Source: an uncultured Myxococcales bacterium
GTDB taxonomy: Bacteria > Myxococcota_A > Polyangia > Polyangiales > Polyangiaceae
Reading direction: 5' to 3'
Assembly: GCA_937872925.1 (NCBI GenBank)
Contig: CALMUT010000359.1
Location: 1-49,211, forward strand
Length of the DNA: 49,211 nucleotides
Shown here: in pieces, positions 1 to 8,809 of the stretch
Layout: the number at the start of each line of letters is the position of its first letter
How positions within the stretch are numbered: position 1 is the stretch's first letter
The notes under the pieces: model-generated
Told to the model about the DNA's origin: nothing
Database searches by the model: none
The model's input: only the letters and a program-made list of their open reading frames with translations
Program-made: the position numbers and the translations under genes

Positions 1-1151
1 ACCACCGCGGGAGCAACGGCGCGCGCAACCCGCGGCACGCTCGGCTCCAGCGTGATCACAGTCCATACAAACGCGACCGCGACCAGTGGCAACGCGAGGC
101 CGAGAAAAAACGGGAAACGCAGCAGCAGGCTCGGCATGAGCGCCGAACACAGACCGAGCAGGGCCAAAGCCGACAGATCCGCGACGGGGCCAGCGCGCCA
201 GCCTGCGCCAAGGCCGGGCTTGCGCAGCAGCAGGGGCAGAGCAAGCGCCGCGGCCACCAACATGGCCAGGGGTGTGGTCCAGAGCAACCACAGCGCGGGG
301 TACGCCCCGGGAAGCGGCGGCGCTTGCACCAAGGTTCCCAGGTACCACGTTGGGGATACGCTGACCGCGAGGGGAGAGAGCGCAAAGCGCGCGATGCCAA
401 CGCTGCCGGATTTCCACAGCGCCGGATTGAGCAACAACATGCCCGCCGGGATGGCCGCGAGTCCGGGCAAGAGCCAGGCGGGCACCCCGGAAAAGCCCGG
501 GCCTGAGCGTCGCAATCGAAAGCTGCGCGCCCCATGTGCCAACAGCAGCGCGAGCACGATCCACAGCACCGCCAAACTGTGCGCCGCGCCCAAAGCGAGC
601 GTGAGACAGGCGCCCAAGGTATGACGCAGCCGGCGCGGGCCGCTTCGCGCGGCTTGGCCAAAGGCCGCCACGAGCAGCGCGATGCTCGTCAAGAAGATCG
701 ACGTGCTCGTCACGGCCGCTTCATGGAGAAAACGCGGAGTGCATAAGAGCGCCACCGCGCAGAGGATCCCGGCGCGGTCGCCCCAGCGCGGCCGCAGCAT
801 CGCAAACAGCGCCACCGGCGCAAGGGCCGACACCAGCAGCAGCGGCAAGCGCGCGGCCGTGATCAGATCGAAAATGCCGAGGCGGCCCAGGCTCAAGCTT
901 GCCCAAGCGCCAAGCAAGCTGAAGAACGTGAACGGCGTGCCCAGCCGGCTGAGGCTCTGCGCCCCCTCCGCGCTCCACAACGCACTCGGTCCTTGGTCAG
1001 CAATGCGGCGGATCAACGGCTGTGCCGCGTCCACCGCGGCCAGACGAGGCACCTCGTCGAAGGCCGGCCCCGTGACTGCGGAGGCGGCCAGAACGGAGAT
1101 CAACCCGACCAGGAAAAGCAGCGCCGGGGTGAGGTGTGTTCGCAGCCTCAT
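1..1151 (-). CDS. Polytopic membrane protein, GT-C (ArnT/PMT-like) glycosyltransferase candidate, 3' end cut by window edge
   Basis: Reading the minus strand from an ATG at 1151 gives an open frame of 383 codons with no stop before the window edge. The frame is strongly hydrophobic, with repeated Leu/Ala/Val-rich segments separated by short Arg-containing loops, as in a protein with about eight or more membrane spans. An early loop carries FDEVPRLAAVD, and a later loop reads PTWYLGTLVQAPP followed by a TTPLAML helix. That pattern resembles the P-W-Y...TPLALL region of GT-C lipid-sugar-dependent glycosyltransferases (PMT/ArnT/family 39). The catalytic acidic loop near the N-terminus is not classical, so the family is an inference. 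The start overlaps by 4 bp (ATGA) the stop of a 39-aa mini-ORF, suggesting coupled translation. Confidence that it is a real membrane protein is high; confidence in the glycosyltransferase role is modest. Confidence 0.7.
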   Translation of the reverse strand, partial: MRLRTHLTPALLFLVGLISVLAASAVTGPAFDEVPRLAAVDAAQPLIRRIADQGPSALWSAEGAQSLSRLGTPFTFFSLLGAWASLSLGRLGIFDLITAARLPLLLVSALAPVALFAMLRPRWGDRAGILCAVALLCTPRFLHEAAVTSTSIFLTSIALLVAAFGQAARSGPRRLRHTLGACLTLALGAAHSLAVLWIVLALLLAHGARSFRLRRSGPGFSGVPAWLLPGLAAIPAGMLLLNPALWKSGSVGIARFALSPLAVSVSPTWYLGTLVQAPPLPGAYPALWLLWTTPLAMLVAAALALPLLLRKPGLGAGWRAGPVADLSALALLGLCSALMPSLLLRFPFFLGLALPLVAVAFVWTVITLEPSVPRVARAVAPAV

Positions 1152-1267
1152 CGCCAGAGCCCGAAAATGAGTTCCGAGAGCCCGCACAGCACAATAGCCG
1201 CCAGCGCCGCCAGCGCGCGCCAGCGGGGCCCGCTTCCGGGGTTCGGCGAGTGGGTCTCAAAAGCCAC
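1148..1267 (-). CDS. Possible 39-aa single-pass membrane mini-protein
   Basis: A GTG at 1267 opens a 39-codon frame that ends in TGA overlapping the ATG of the downstream membrane protein (ATGA, 4 bp). The product has a polar N-terminus (VAFETHSPNPGSG), then one hydrophobic helix (ALAALAAIVLCGLSELIF) and ends in GLWR. An upstream in-frame ATG at 1390 would lengthen it to 80 residues, but that extension is Arg/Ser-rich and would overlap the divergent lipoprotein gene, so the shorter form is preferred. No family is recognised. The stop-start overlap and the helix are the only arguments for reality. Otherwise this could be an untranslated leader. Confidence 0.35.
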   Translation of the reverse strand: MAFETHSPNPGSGPRWRALAALAAIVLCGLSELIFGLWR

Positions 1268-1365
1268 GGGCCCCGTACTACCCTGAGGATTCGATCGGGA
1301 AAAGCTCCTCGGGCGCCCGGCACAGTTTGCCCCCACTGCCAGGCGACTGGTGTAAGCTTCCAACC

Positions 1366-1866
1366 ATGAAGCGCCTGTCCGTCGGAGCATTCCTACTCGC
1401 AGCGACCTTCCTGGGAGGCTGCAACTCCGCCAAGATCACGGACGTGTACCTTGCGCCAGACGCCGACGGCGTGCGCAGAACGTCCTGCATCAATACCCAA
1501 GCTGAGCAGTATTATCTCTTCATCGAGGTGCTGAGCTTCCGCGACGACACCCTGGTCTGGCCCGTGCTCTCCGTCGTCAAAGAGGTCGACCCGGTCCAGC
1601 CTTTTGTGTTCAAGAGCGAGGAACTACGGGAATTCGGTAACTTTGCTCCGGGCAAGGGCGAGACCACCCTCGCCCTTGAGATCGAGCGCGAAAAGACTGG
1701 AGAAAAGACGCCCGAGGGCGATGAGGTCACCCGGGACTACGCCAGGGGACTGTTCCGCATGGACGTCTTTCTAAACGACGAAGGCGCCGCGTCGGAGACG
1801 CTATTTTGGACCATCGACGACAACCAAGACGACTGCCCGTTGTCGCCGATACCGAATACCTATTGA
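1366..1866 (+). CDS. Small lipoprotein of unknown function
   Basis: The gene encodes 166 residues starting at ATG 1366. An upstream in-frame ATG at 1327 would place 13 extra residues before the signal, so 1366 is preferred. The N-terminus MKRLSVGAFLLAATFLGGC is a lipoprotein signal peptide with the lipobox LGGC, so the mature protein should be lipid-anchored. The rest is a compact acidic domain without recognisable motifs. Four Cys remain including the lipidated one, so one disulfide in the mature chain is possible (SCINT and DDCPLS). It stands alone between two minus-strand genes. Confidence 0.8.
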   Translation: MKRLSVGAFLLAATFLGGCNSAKITDVYLAPDADGVRRTSCINTQAEQYYLFIEVLSFRDDTLVWPVLSVVKEVDPVQPFVFKSEELREFGNFAPGKGETTLALEIEREKTGEKTPEGDEVTRDYARGLFRMDVFLNDEGAASETLFWTIDDNQDDCPLSPIPNTY

Positions 1867-1893
1867 GCGGCGACGCTTCCCGGCAATCTACGA

Positions 1894-2643
1894 TCAATCG
1901 TCGTCGCGCGCCTTCTTGATGGCGGCGCTGTAGCGCTTGTCCCGCCGCAGGGACGGAAACTCGGACTGGGTGCGCGATCGGCGGATCCAATCGTCCAGGG
2001 AGTTGTGACTGCGTAGGAACTTCGGGCGCCGCAGAGATTTGGCGATTTCCAAGGCCTTTTCGAAGTTTTCGGCGCAGCCATCCACGTCTTTGCCCAGACA
2101 TTGTGCGCGCGCCAGGTTGTAGAAGACCTCCGCGCTGTTGTCCCAGTTCTTCTTGGCGATCTCGAGGTGCTTGATCGCGCCCTCGGACTCCTTCTTCCGC
2201 AGGTACGCAAACGCGTAGCCCATGCGCAGGTAGTAGTGCTCAGACTCCGGCAAGGCGCAGCCCTTGTCGTGCAGCTTCTCGCTTTCTTCATAGAACGGGA
2301 TCGCGTTGTCGGCTGCAGCCGCGTACTTGACCTTGCGATCAAAAAGCGCGGCATCGCCGCGCCATACTCGTACCGTCGCGCTGTTCGGGTACTTCGTCAT
2401 CAGATTGTCCAGCAGGGTCTGTGCGGTCGCGTAGTCCTTGTCCTTGAAGGCGGTCACGGCCGGTCGGAACTCTCCCTGCCCCGGGTCCGTGCTCTTGCCC
2501 GTTGGGCACGGACCGGTGGACACGGGCGCGGCCGTTGCCGGGGGCGGGGGCGGCGGCAGTTCGTCGCTGGACTTCTTGCAGGCCAGAAGCGCGATGAACA
2601 CCGCGAGTGCGGCAGGAACAGGCACCGAACGTAGACTGGGCAT
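1894..2643 (-). CDS. TPR-containing lipoprotein
   Basis: The product is 249 residues with an N-terminal signal and lipobox-like LLAC near residue 22, then a Pro-rich linker (six consecutive prolines). The remainder is helical and fits tetratricopeptide-like repeats. One region reads FKDKDYATAQTLLDNLMTKYP, a second centres on YYLRMGYAFAYLRK and a third on VFYNLARAQCLGKDVDGC. Such proteins act as periplasmic or outer-membrane scaffolds; the partner here is unknown. The C-terminus is basic (RYSAAIKKARDDD). It is transcribed away from gltB with about 126 bp between the two starts, which must hold both promoters. Confidence 0.8.
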   Translation of the reverse strand: MPSLRSVPVPAALAVFIALLACKKSSDELPPPPPPATAAPVSTGPCPTGKSTDPGQGEFRPAVTAFKDKDYATAQTLLDNLMTKYPNSATVRVWRGDAALFDRKVKYAAAADNAIPFYEESEKLHDKGCALPESEHYYLRMGYAFAYLRKKESEGAIKHLEIAKKNWDNSAEVFYNLARAQCLGKDVDGCAENFEKALEIAKSLRRPKFLRSHNSLDDWIRRSRTQSEFPSLRRDKRYSAAIKKARDDD

Positions 2644-2769
2644 CGCCCCGGATTATCAGCCGCGGGCGCACGCCACAACCCGCCACGCGATGGCAGCCCG
2701 CACGCGGCGGGGCCGCCGAGGCCGTTCTTGCGCGGCGCGTCAAAACGTGGCCAACTACTTCGCCCTCCG

Positions 2770-5700
2770 ATGCCCCTGCCCCCACGCGACGCCTTATACG
2801 ACCCCCGCTTCGAGCACGACGCTTGCGGCGTTGGATTCGTGGCCAACGTCCGCGGCGAATCCAGCCATCGGCTCGTCCAGCAGGGGCGCCCTGTCCCGCT
2901 GAACCTGGTGCACCGGGGCGCGTCGGGCCGCCACCCAGTCCCCGGCGACGGCGCCGGGATCCTGATCCAAATCCCGGACGAGTTTTTCCGTGCCGAAGTG
3001 GGCGAGCAACTGCGCCTCCCGCCCCGCGGTCAGTACGGCGTCGGGACCGTGTTTTTGCCGCCAGATCGAAGCGCTTGCGCGCGCCTCAAACAAGTCTTGG
3101 AGGACAAGATTGTGGGCACGGGGCAGCGCCTACTCGGTTGGCGCGACGTGCCCGTCAATCCCGACGCCATCGGTGAAAAAGCTCGGGCCACGGCGCCCAC
3201 GATCCAACAGGTCTTCGTGGGATCCACCTGTGCGGACGAGGCGACTTTCGAGTCCAAGCTCTTCGTGATCCGCAAATGGGCAGAGCGCACCGCACGCGAA
3301 AGCGGCATCCCCGGCGGACACAAATTCTACATCCCGAGCCTGAGTTCCCGCACGCTGATCTACAAGGGCCTGCTGCTCTCTCACCAACTGTCGAAGTTCT
3401 ACACCGATCTAGACGACAACCGCTTCACCAGCGCCATCGCGCTGGTGCATCAGCGCTTCTCGACCAACACTTTCCCCACCTGGGAGCTAGCGCAGCCCTT
3501 TCGCCTCGTCGCCCACAACGGAGAGATCAACACCATCCGCGGAAACGCCGCTTGGATGCGGGCGCGCGAACAACTCTTCGACGGGCGGATCTTCGGCGAA
3601 GAAGTGCGCCACATCCTGCCGACCATCACTCCCGGAGGAAGCGACTCGGCAATGTTCGACAACGTCGCCGAACTCCTGATGCATGCGGGGCGCAGCTTGC
3701 CCCACGTCATGATGATGCTGGTGCCCGAGGCTTGGCAGAACGATCCAGAAATGCCGCCGCACCAGCGCGCATTTTACGAATACCACTCGTGTTTGATCGA
3801 ACCCTGGGACGGCCCCGCGGCCATGGCGTTCACAGACGGGCGCAAAGTCGGCGCGATTTTGGATCGCAACGGACTGCGCCCGGCGCGCTGGACGTTGACT
3901 CACGACGGCCTTTTGGTGCTGGCCAGTGAAACCGGCGTGCTCGACATCCCCGCCGATCAGATCGCCCGACGTGGGCGATTGGAACCCGGGCGCATGTTCT
4001 TGGTGGATACCGAAGCGGGGCGCTTCATCGAGGGCGAGGAACTCAAAGAAGAACTGTCCCGGCAGCAGCCCTACGAAAAGTGGTTGGAGGACAACGCCGT
4101 CAACTTGGCGGATCTGCCGGAGCCGGCGAATCCTCCCAAACCCCACACCACCGAGGGACTGCGCCGTCGTCAGCATGTATTTGGCTACACGGACGAAGAC
4201 CTGCGGGTCGTGATCGGGCCCATGGCCGAGCGCGGAGAGGAGCCCACAGGCTCCATGGGTACCGATACGCCCCTGGCGGTGCTTTCGGATACACCGCAGC
4301 CCCTCTTCAACTACTTCAAACAGCACTTCGCGCAGGTCACCAACCCGCCCATCGATCCCATTCGAGAGACCTTAGTCATGAGCCTCGCCAACTACATTGG
4401 TGGCGAAGGCAATCTACTCTTCGAGCTCCCGGATCACGCGCAAATGCTCCGTCTCCCGGGGCCCGTCCTGACGACCCTCGAGCTCGAGAAGCTGCGACAG
4501 GGCCACCGCATGCACTTCCGGCAGCCGGCGACGATCCCGATGCTGTTCCCCGTCGCAGAGGGATTGCAGGGGCTCAAGGCCGCGCTCGACGAACTGTGCC
4601 GCCTCGCGTCCCTGGCGGTGCTGAACAATCATAGCCTCGTGGTCTTGAGCGACCGCGGGGCCACAGAGCACATGGCTCCCGTCCCCAGCCTGCTCGCCAC
4701 GGGCGCCGTGCACCACCACCTGATGCGCAACGGCACACGAATGAAGGTCGGCATTCTGGTCGACACCGCCGACGCCCGCGAAGTGCATCATTTCTGCCTC
4801 CTGCTCGGCTACGGAGCGGGCGCAGTCGTCCCCCATCTGGCCCTCGACAGCGTCGCGCGCATGGCAGAAAACGGGCAACTCAGCGGCGTGACGGATCCGG
4901 CCTTCGCCCAGAAGAACTACATCAAGGCGGCCGAAAAGGGCGTGCTCAAAGTCATGAGCAAGATGGGCATCAGCACCCTGCAGAGCTACCACGGCGCTCA
5001 GATATTCGAGGCCATCGGGCTCTCTGAAGACGTGGTCGAGCGCTACTTCACCGGCACCAGCACGCGCCTGGGCGGCATCGATCTGGAAGTCATTGCCGAA
5101 GAAGTCTGTCAGCGCCATCTCGCGGGCAGCCGGATCCCCAAACGCACGCCCCTGCGCGCCGCCGGCGAACACCAGTGGCGCGCCCAGGGGGAACGGCATC
5201 TGTGGTCGCCGGAGGCCATCACCTCTTTGCAGCGTGCCGTGCGCAGCGAAGACATCAACAGCTACCGCGAATACTCCGATCATATTAACCGCCAGTCCGC
5301 AGGCCTGATCACGCTGCGCGGCATGTGGAACCTGCTGCCCGCAGAAGCGCCTATCCCCCTCAGCGCCGTTGAGCCCGCCACGGAGATCGTCCGGCGCTTC
5401 GCGACCGGAGCCATGAGCTTTGGATCCATCAGTGCGGAGGCACACGAGAACCTCGCCATTGCCATGAATCGCATCGGTGGCAAGAGCAACACGGGCGAAG
5501 GTGGTGAGCGCAGCGAACGCTACGTGCCCGACGCCAACGGCGACAGCAGGCGGAGCGCCATCAAACAGGTCGCGTCGGGGCGCTTCGGAGTGACGCCGTA
5601 CTATCTCGTCAACGCCGACGAGCTACAGATCAAGATCGCCCAAGGCGCAAAACCTGGCGAAGGCGGACAGCTGCCAGGCCACAAGGTCGACGCCGTGATC

Positions 5701-7329
5701 GCGACGACGCGGCATTCGACGCCCGGAGTGACGCTGATCTCGCCGCCGCCCCATCACGACATCTATTCCATCGAAGATCTGGCGCAGCTGATTTTCGACT
5801 TGAAGATGGTCAACCCACGGGCGCGCATCAGCGTGAAGCTGGTATCCGAAGCAGGCGTGGGCACCATCGCGGCGGGGGTGGCCAAAGCGCACGCGGATGT
5901 GATCCTCATTTCGGGATACGACGGCGGAACCGGGGCGTCCCCCATCACGAGCATCAAGCACGCGGGGGTCCCCTGGGAACTCGGTCTGAGCGAAACCCAG
6001 CAAGTGCTGGTGAAGAATGACCTGCGTAGCCGCGTGATCCTTCAAGTCGACGGCCAGCTCAGGACCGGGCGTGATGTGGTCATCGCAGCGCTGCTTGGCG
6101 CCGAAGAATTCGGCTTTGCCACTGCGCCATTGGTCGCTTCGGGCTGCATCCTGATGCGAAAGTGCCACCTCAATACCTGCCCCGTGGGCATCGCCACCCA
6201 AGACCCGCAGCTCCGCAAGCTATTCCGGGGCGCCCCGGAGCATGTGATCCGCTACATGTTCTTCGTCGCCGAAGAAGCCCGAGAGGTCATGGCCACGATG
6301 GGGTTTGCTTCCCTGCGGGACATGGTCGGACGCGTCGATCGCCTGCGCAAGCGCGACACCGCCGCAACCCTAAAGGCCTCGCGCCTCGATTTCAGTAGCG
6401 TGCTGGCCCCACGCAGCCCCAAAGAAGGCGTCTCCCCCGTGCACAGCCAGAGCCAGGATCACGGCCTGGAGGGATCTTTGGATCACGAGTTGCTCAAAAC
6501 GCTGCGCCCCGCCATCGTGAGCGGAACGGCGACGTCGTACTCGGGTGAGATCCGGAACGTGCACCGCACCGTGGGCGCCATGATCGCCGGCGAGATCGCC
6601 CGTGCGCACGGGGAAGCGGGGCTGCCCGATGGCACGCTACGGCTATCCTTTCGCGGCAGCGCGGGCCAAAGCTTCGCGGCGTTCTGTATGCCCGGAATGG
6701 CGCTATCCCTCGAAGGCGAAGCCAACGACTACGTCGGCAAAGGCATGAGCGGCGGCGAGGTGATCGTGCGGCCCCCGGGGAACGCTGCCTTCGACCCGGG
6801 CAAGAACATCTTGCTGGGCAACGTGGCCCTGTACGGAGCCACGGGTGGGCGTGCGTTCTTTAGAGGGGTTGCCGGGGAGCGGTTTGCGGTGCGCAACAGC
6901 GGCGCCACGGCAGTCGTCGAGGGTTTGGGGGATCACGGGTGCGAGTACATGACCGGTGGACGCATCGTCGTGATTGGGAAAACAGGCCGGAACTTCGCCG
7001 CGGGCATGAGCGGAGGGTTGGCCTACGTGCTGGACGAAGACGGCAAATTCGAACTGCGCGTGAATCCGGCGCTGGTCGAGGTCGAAGCGCTGTCGGGCGA
7101 AGATGCGGCATTCGTCGCGGGGCTGCTGCAAGACCACGTCAACCTTACCGGTAGCAACAAAGCCACGGCACTCTTGGCGCGCTGGGAAGAGAGCCTCGGT
7201 CGCCTCAAAAAGGTCGTGCCCGTCGAGTACCGGCGCGCCATGGAGGTACAAGCGGGCAGCATCCCTGCACCGGGGCTCACGGTCGACCCGCTACCGGAAT
7301 CCGACCACCGCGCACCGGACGCGGAATAA
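2770..7329 (+). CDS. gltB: Glutamate synthase large (alpha) subunit
   Basis: GltB takes ammonia from glutamine and aminates 2-oxoglutarate, giving two glutamates, in complex with GltD in the cytoplasm. The 1519-residue product has the usual length. The chosen ATG (2770) leaves an 18-residue propeptide before Cys19 in HDACGVGF, the N-terminal nucleophile of the class II amidotransferase domain; the frame is open to 2728 but nothing upstream is conserved. The central and FMN-binding synthase domains follow, with GGKSNTGEGGE typical of the FMN/2-oxoglutarate site. The 3Fe-4S cysteines are Cys1126, Cys1132 and Cys1137 in the C-x5-CHLNTCPVG motif. The C-terminal part has the Gly-rich beta-helix repeats (GGRAFFRGVAG, GGRIVVIGKTGR). 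gltD starts 6 bp after the stop, so the two form an operon. Confidence 0.98.
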   Translation: MPLPPRDALYDPRFEHDACGVGFVANVRGESSHRLVQQGRPVPLNLVHRGASGRHPVPGDGAGILIQIPDEFFRAEVGEQLRLPPRGQYGVGTVFLPPDRSACARLKQVLEDKIVGTGQRLLGWRDVPVNPDAIGEKARATAPTIQQVFVGSTCADEATFESKLFVIRKWAERTARESGIPGGHKFYIPSLSSRTLIYKGLLLSHQLSKFYTDLDDNRFTSAIALVHQRFSTNTFPTWELAQPFRLVAHNGEINTIRGNAAWMRAREQLFDGRIFGEEVRHILPTITPGGSDSAMFDNVAELLMHAGRSLPHVMMMLVPEAWQNDPEMPPHQRAFYEYHSCLIEPWDGPAAMAFTDGRKVGAILDRNGLRPARWTLTHDGLLVLASETGVLDIPADQIARRGRLEPGRMFLVDTEAGRFIEGEELKEELSRQQPYEKWLEDNAVNLADLPEPANPPKPHTTEGLRRRQHVFGYTDEDLRVVIGPMAERGEEPTGSMGTDTPLAVLSDTPQPLFNYFKQHFAQVTNPPIDPIRETLVMSLANYIGGEGNLLFELPDHAQMLRLPGPVLTTLELEKLRQGHRMHFRQPATIPMLFPVAEGLQGLKAALDELCRLASLAVLNNHSLVVLSDRGATEHMAPVPSLLATGAVHHHLMRNGTRMKVGILVDTADAREVHHFCLLLGYGAGAVVPHLALDSVARMAENGQLSGVTDPAFAQKNYIKAAEKGVLKVMSKMGISTLQSYHGAQIFEAIGLSEDVVERYFTGTSTRLGGIDLEVIAEEVCQRHLAGSRIPKRTPLRAAGEHQWRAQGERHLWSPEAITSLQRAVRSEDINSYREYSDHINRQSAGLITLRGMWNLLPAEAPIPLSAVEPATEIVRRFATGAMSFGSISAEAHENLAIAMNRIGGKSNTGEGGERSERYVPDANGDSRRSAIKQVASGRFGVTPYYLVNADELQIKIAQGAKPGEGGQLPGHKVDAVIATTRHSTPGVTLISPPPHHDIYSIEDLAQLIFDLKMVNPRARISVKLVSEAGVGTIAAGVAKAHADVILISGYDGGTGASPITSIKHAGVPWELGLSETQQVLVKNDLRSRVILQVDGQLRTGRDVVIAALLGAEEFGFATAPLVASGCILMRKCHLNTCPVGIATQDPQLRKLFRGAPEHVIRYMFFVAEEAREVMATMGFASLRDMVGRVDRLRKRDTAATLKASRLDFSSVLAPRSPKEGVSPVHSQSQDHGLEGSLDHELLKTLRPAIVSGTATSYSGEIRNVHRTVGAMIAGEIARAHGEAGLPDGTLRLSFRGSAGQSFAAFCMPGMALSLEGEANDYVGKGMSGGEVIVRPPGNAAFDPGKNILLGNVALYGATGGRAFFRGVAGERFAVRNSGATAVVEGLGDHGCEYMTGGRIVVIGKTGRNFAAGMSGGLAYVLDEDGKFELRVNPALVEVEALSGEDAAFVAGLLQDHVNLTGSNKATALLARWEESLGRLKKVVPVEYRRAMEVQAGSIPAPGLTVDPLPESDHRAPDAE

Positions 7330-7335
7330 GACGCT

Positions 7336-8751
7336 ATGGGCAAGATCACTGGCTTCCTTGAGTTCGAGCGCGCTGAGCCGGAAAAACAGCCCGTGCAGGA
7401 GCGCGTGCGGTCCTTTCGCGAGTTCGAGCTTCCGGTCGTCCAGGAAGAGCTGACGAAGCAAGCGGCCCGTTGCATGGACTGCGGCGTTCCGTTCTGCAAC
7501 TCCGGCTGCCCGCTGAACAACCTGATCCCTGACTTCAACCACGAAGTTTATGGCGGACGCATGGACGGCGCCCTCGTCTCGCTGCTGTCCACGAACAACT
7601 TCCCGGAAGTGACCGGACGCGTCTGCCCGGCGCCCTGCGAGACCGCATGTGTGCTCGGCATCGATCGGGAGCCGGTGTCCATCAAACTGCTCGAAAAGAG
7701 TATTGCGGACGCTGGGATCGACGGCGCGCTCTTCACGCCCAAGCTGCCGCGAGGCAAATCCGGCCGGTCCGCGGCGGTCGTGGGATCCGGTCCGGCCGGA
7801 CTCGCCGCCGCACAGCAACTGGCGCGCCTGGGTCACGCGGTGACGGTATTCGAGGCCAGCGACCGCATCGGTGGATTGCTTCGCTACGGCATTCCCGATT
7901 TCAAACTCGACAAACAGCTGATCGATCGCCGCATTGAACAGATGCAAGCAGAGGGCGTGCGTTTCGTCACCTCTGCGCGGGTGGGCATCGACCCGCAAGC
8001 GGACGACCTCCGAAAAGATTTTGACGCGGTGTGCCTCGCGATCGGTTCCCGCGCGCCGCGCGACTTGGCGGTCCCAGGGCGGGAACTGTCCGGCATCCAC
8101 TTTGCCATGGACTTCCTCGAACAGCAGAATCGACGGGTGGCCGGAGACGACGTGCCAGAGGCGACGGCCATCTTGGCGACGGGCAAGAACGTGATCGTGA
8201 TTGGCGGCGGAGATACCGGCAGCGACTGCGTTGGTACCAGCACCCGACAGGGAGCGAAAAGCGTCACCAGTCTCGAGATCATGCCGCGCCCACCCGACGA
8301 ACGCGCGGACTCCACACCGTGGCCGATGTGGCCCCTCATGCTCCGCACGTCGAGCTCCCACGAAGAGGGCGGCGAGCGGATCTGGAGTATCGCAACGCAG
8401 AAGTTCGCCGGCGACGATGCTGGCAACCTACAAGCGCTGCATTGCATCCACGTCGAGATGCGAGACGGCCGGCCCCAGCCCACCGGCGAGGCGCCGCTGA
8501 TCCTACCGGCGGAGCTCGTGCTTTTGGCGATGGGCTTCGTGCATCCAGAAGCCGACCCGCTCGCTGCCTTTGGAGTCGCCCTCGACCGCCGAGGCAATGC
8601 CCAGACAGACGCCTCCATGGCGACCAGCGTGCCCGGCGTATTCGCCGCGGGTGATTGCCAGCGCGGGCAGTCCCTGGTGGTCTGGGCAATCGCGGACGGG
8701 CGGCGGGCGGCGCAGTCCATCCACGGCTGGCTCCAGCAAAAGCACAGCTGA
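7336..8751 (+). CDS. gltD: Glutamate synthase small (beta) subunit
   Basis: GltD oxidises NADPH and passes electrons through FAD and 4Fe-4S clusters to GltB. The protein is 471 residues, the usual size. Cys-rich motifs lie at residues 46-58 (CMDCGVPFCNSGC) and 97-105 (CPAPCETAC), the ligands for the two 4Fe-4S clusters. A Rossmann motif for FAD (GSGPAGLAAAQQLA) follows at about residue 150, a second dinucleotide motif IGGGDTGSDCVGTS binds NADPH, and the C-terminal FAD motif ends in GVFAAGDCQRGQSLVVWA. The start is the ATG 6 bp after the gltB stop. Together with gdhA at 35.5 kb the window holds both routes of ammonia assimilation into glutamate. Confidence 0.98.
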   Translation: MGKITGFLEFERAEPEKQPVQERVRSFREFELPVVQEELTKQAARCMDCGVPFCNSGCPLNNLIPDFNHEVYGGRMDGALVSLLSTNNFPEVTGRVCPAPCETACVLGIDREPVSIKLLEKSIADAGIDGALFTPKLPRGKSGRSAAVVGSGPAGLAAAQQLARLGHAVTVFEASDRIGGLLRYGIPDFKLDKQLIDRRIEQMQAEGVRFVTSARVGIDPQADDLRKDFDAVCLAIGSRAPRDLAVPGRELSGIHFAMDFLEQQNRRVAGDDVPEATAILATGKNVIVIGGGDTGSDCVGTSTRQGAKSVTSLEIMPRPPDERADSTPWPMWPLMLRTSSSHEEGGERIWSIATQKFAGDDAGNLQALHCIHVEMRDGRPQPTGEAPLILPAELVLLAMGFVHPEADPLAAFGVALDRRGNAQTDASMATSVPGVFAAGDCQRGQSLVVWAIADGRRAAQSIHGWLQQKHS

Positions 8752-8809
8752 ATTCGGCGCTGGTTTTCCGTTCTGGTCAGATCCGTGGAATACTTAGGAC
8801 AGGTCTGCT

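Noticed and set aside
56..661. 201-aa minus-strand frame rich in Cys and Arg
   Set aside because: It lies in another frame of the GT-C-like membrane gene; its composition is that of a shadow of Leu/Ala-rich coding DNA, while the true frame gives coherent membrane helices.
4414..5445. 343-aa frame antisense to gltB
   Set aside because: gltB is intact and unmistakable here; the antisense frame is a by-product of high GC in third positions.
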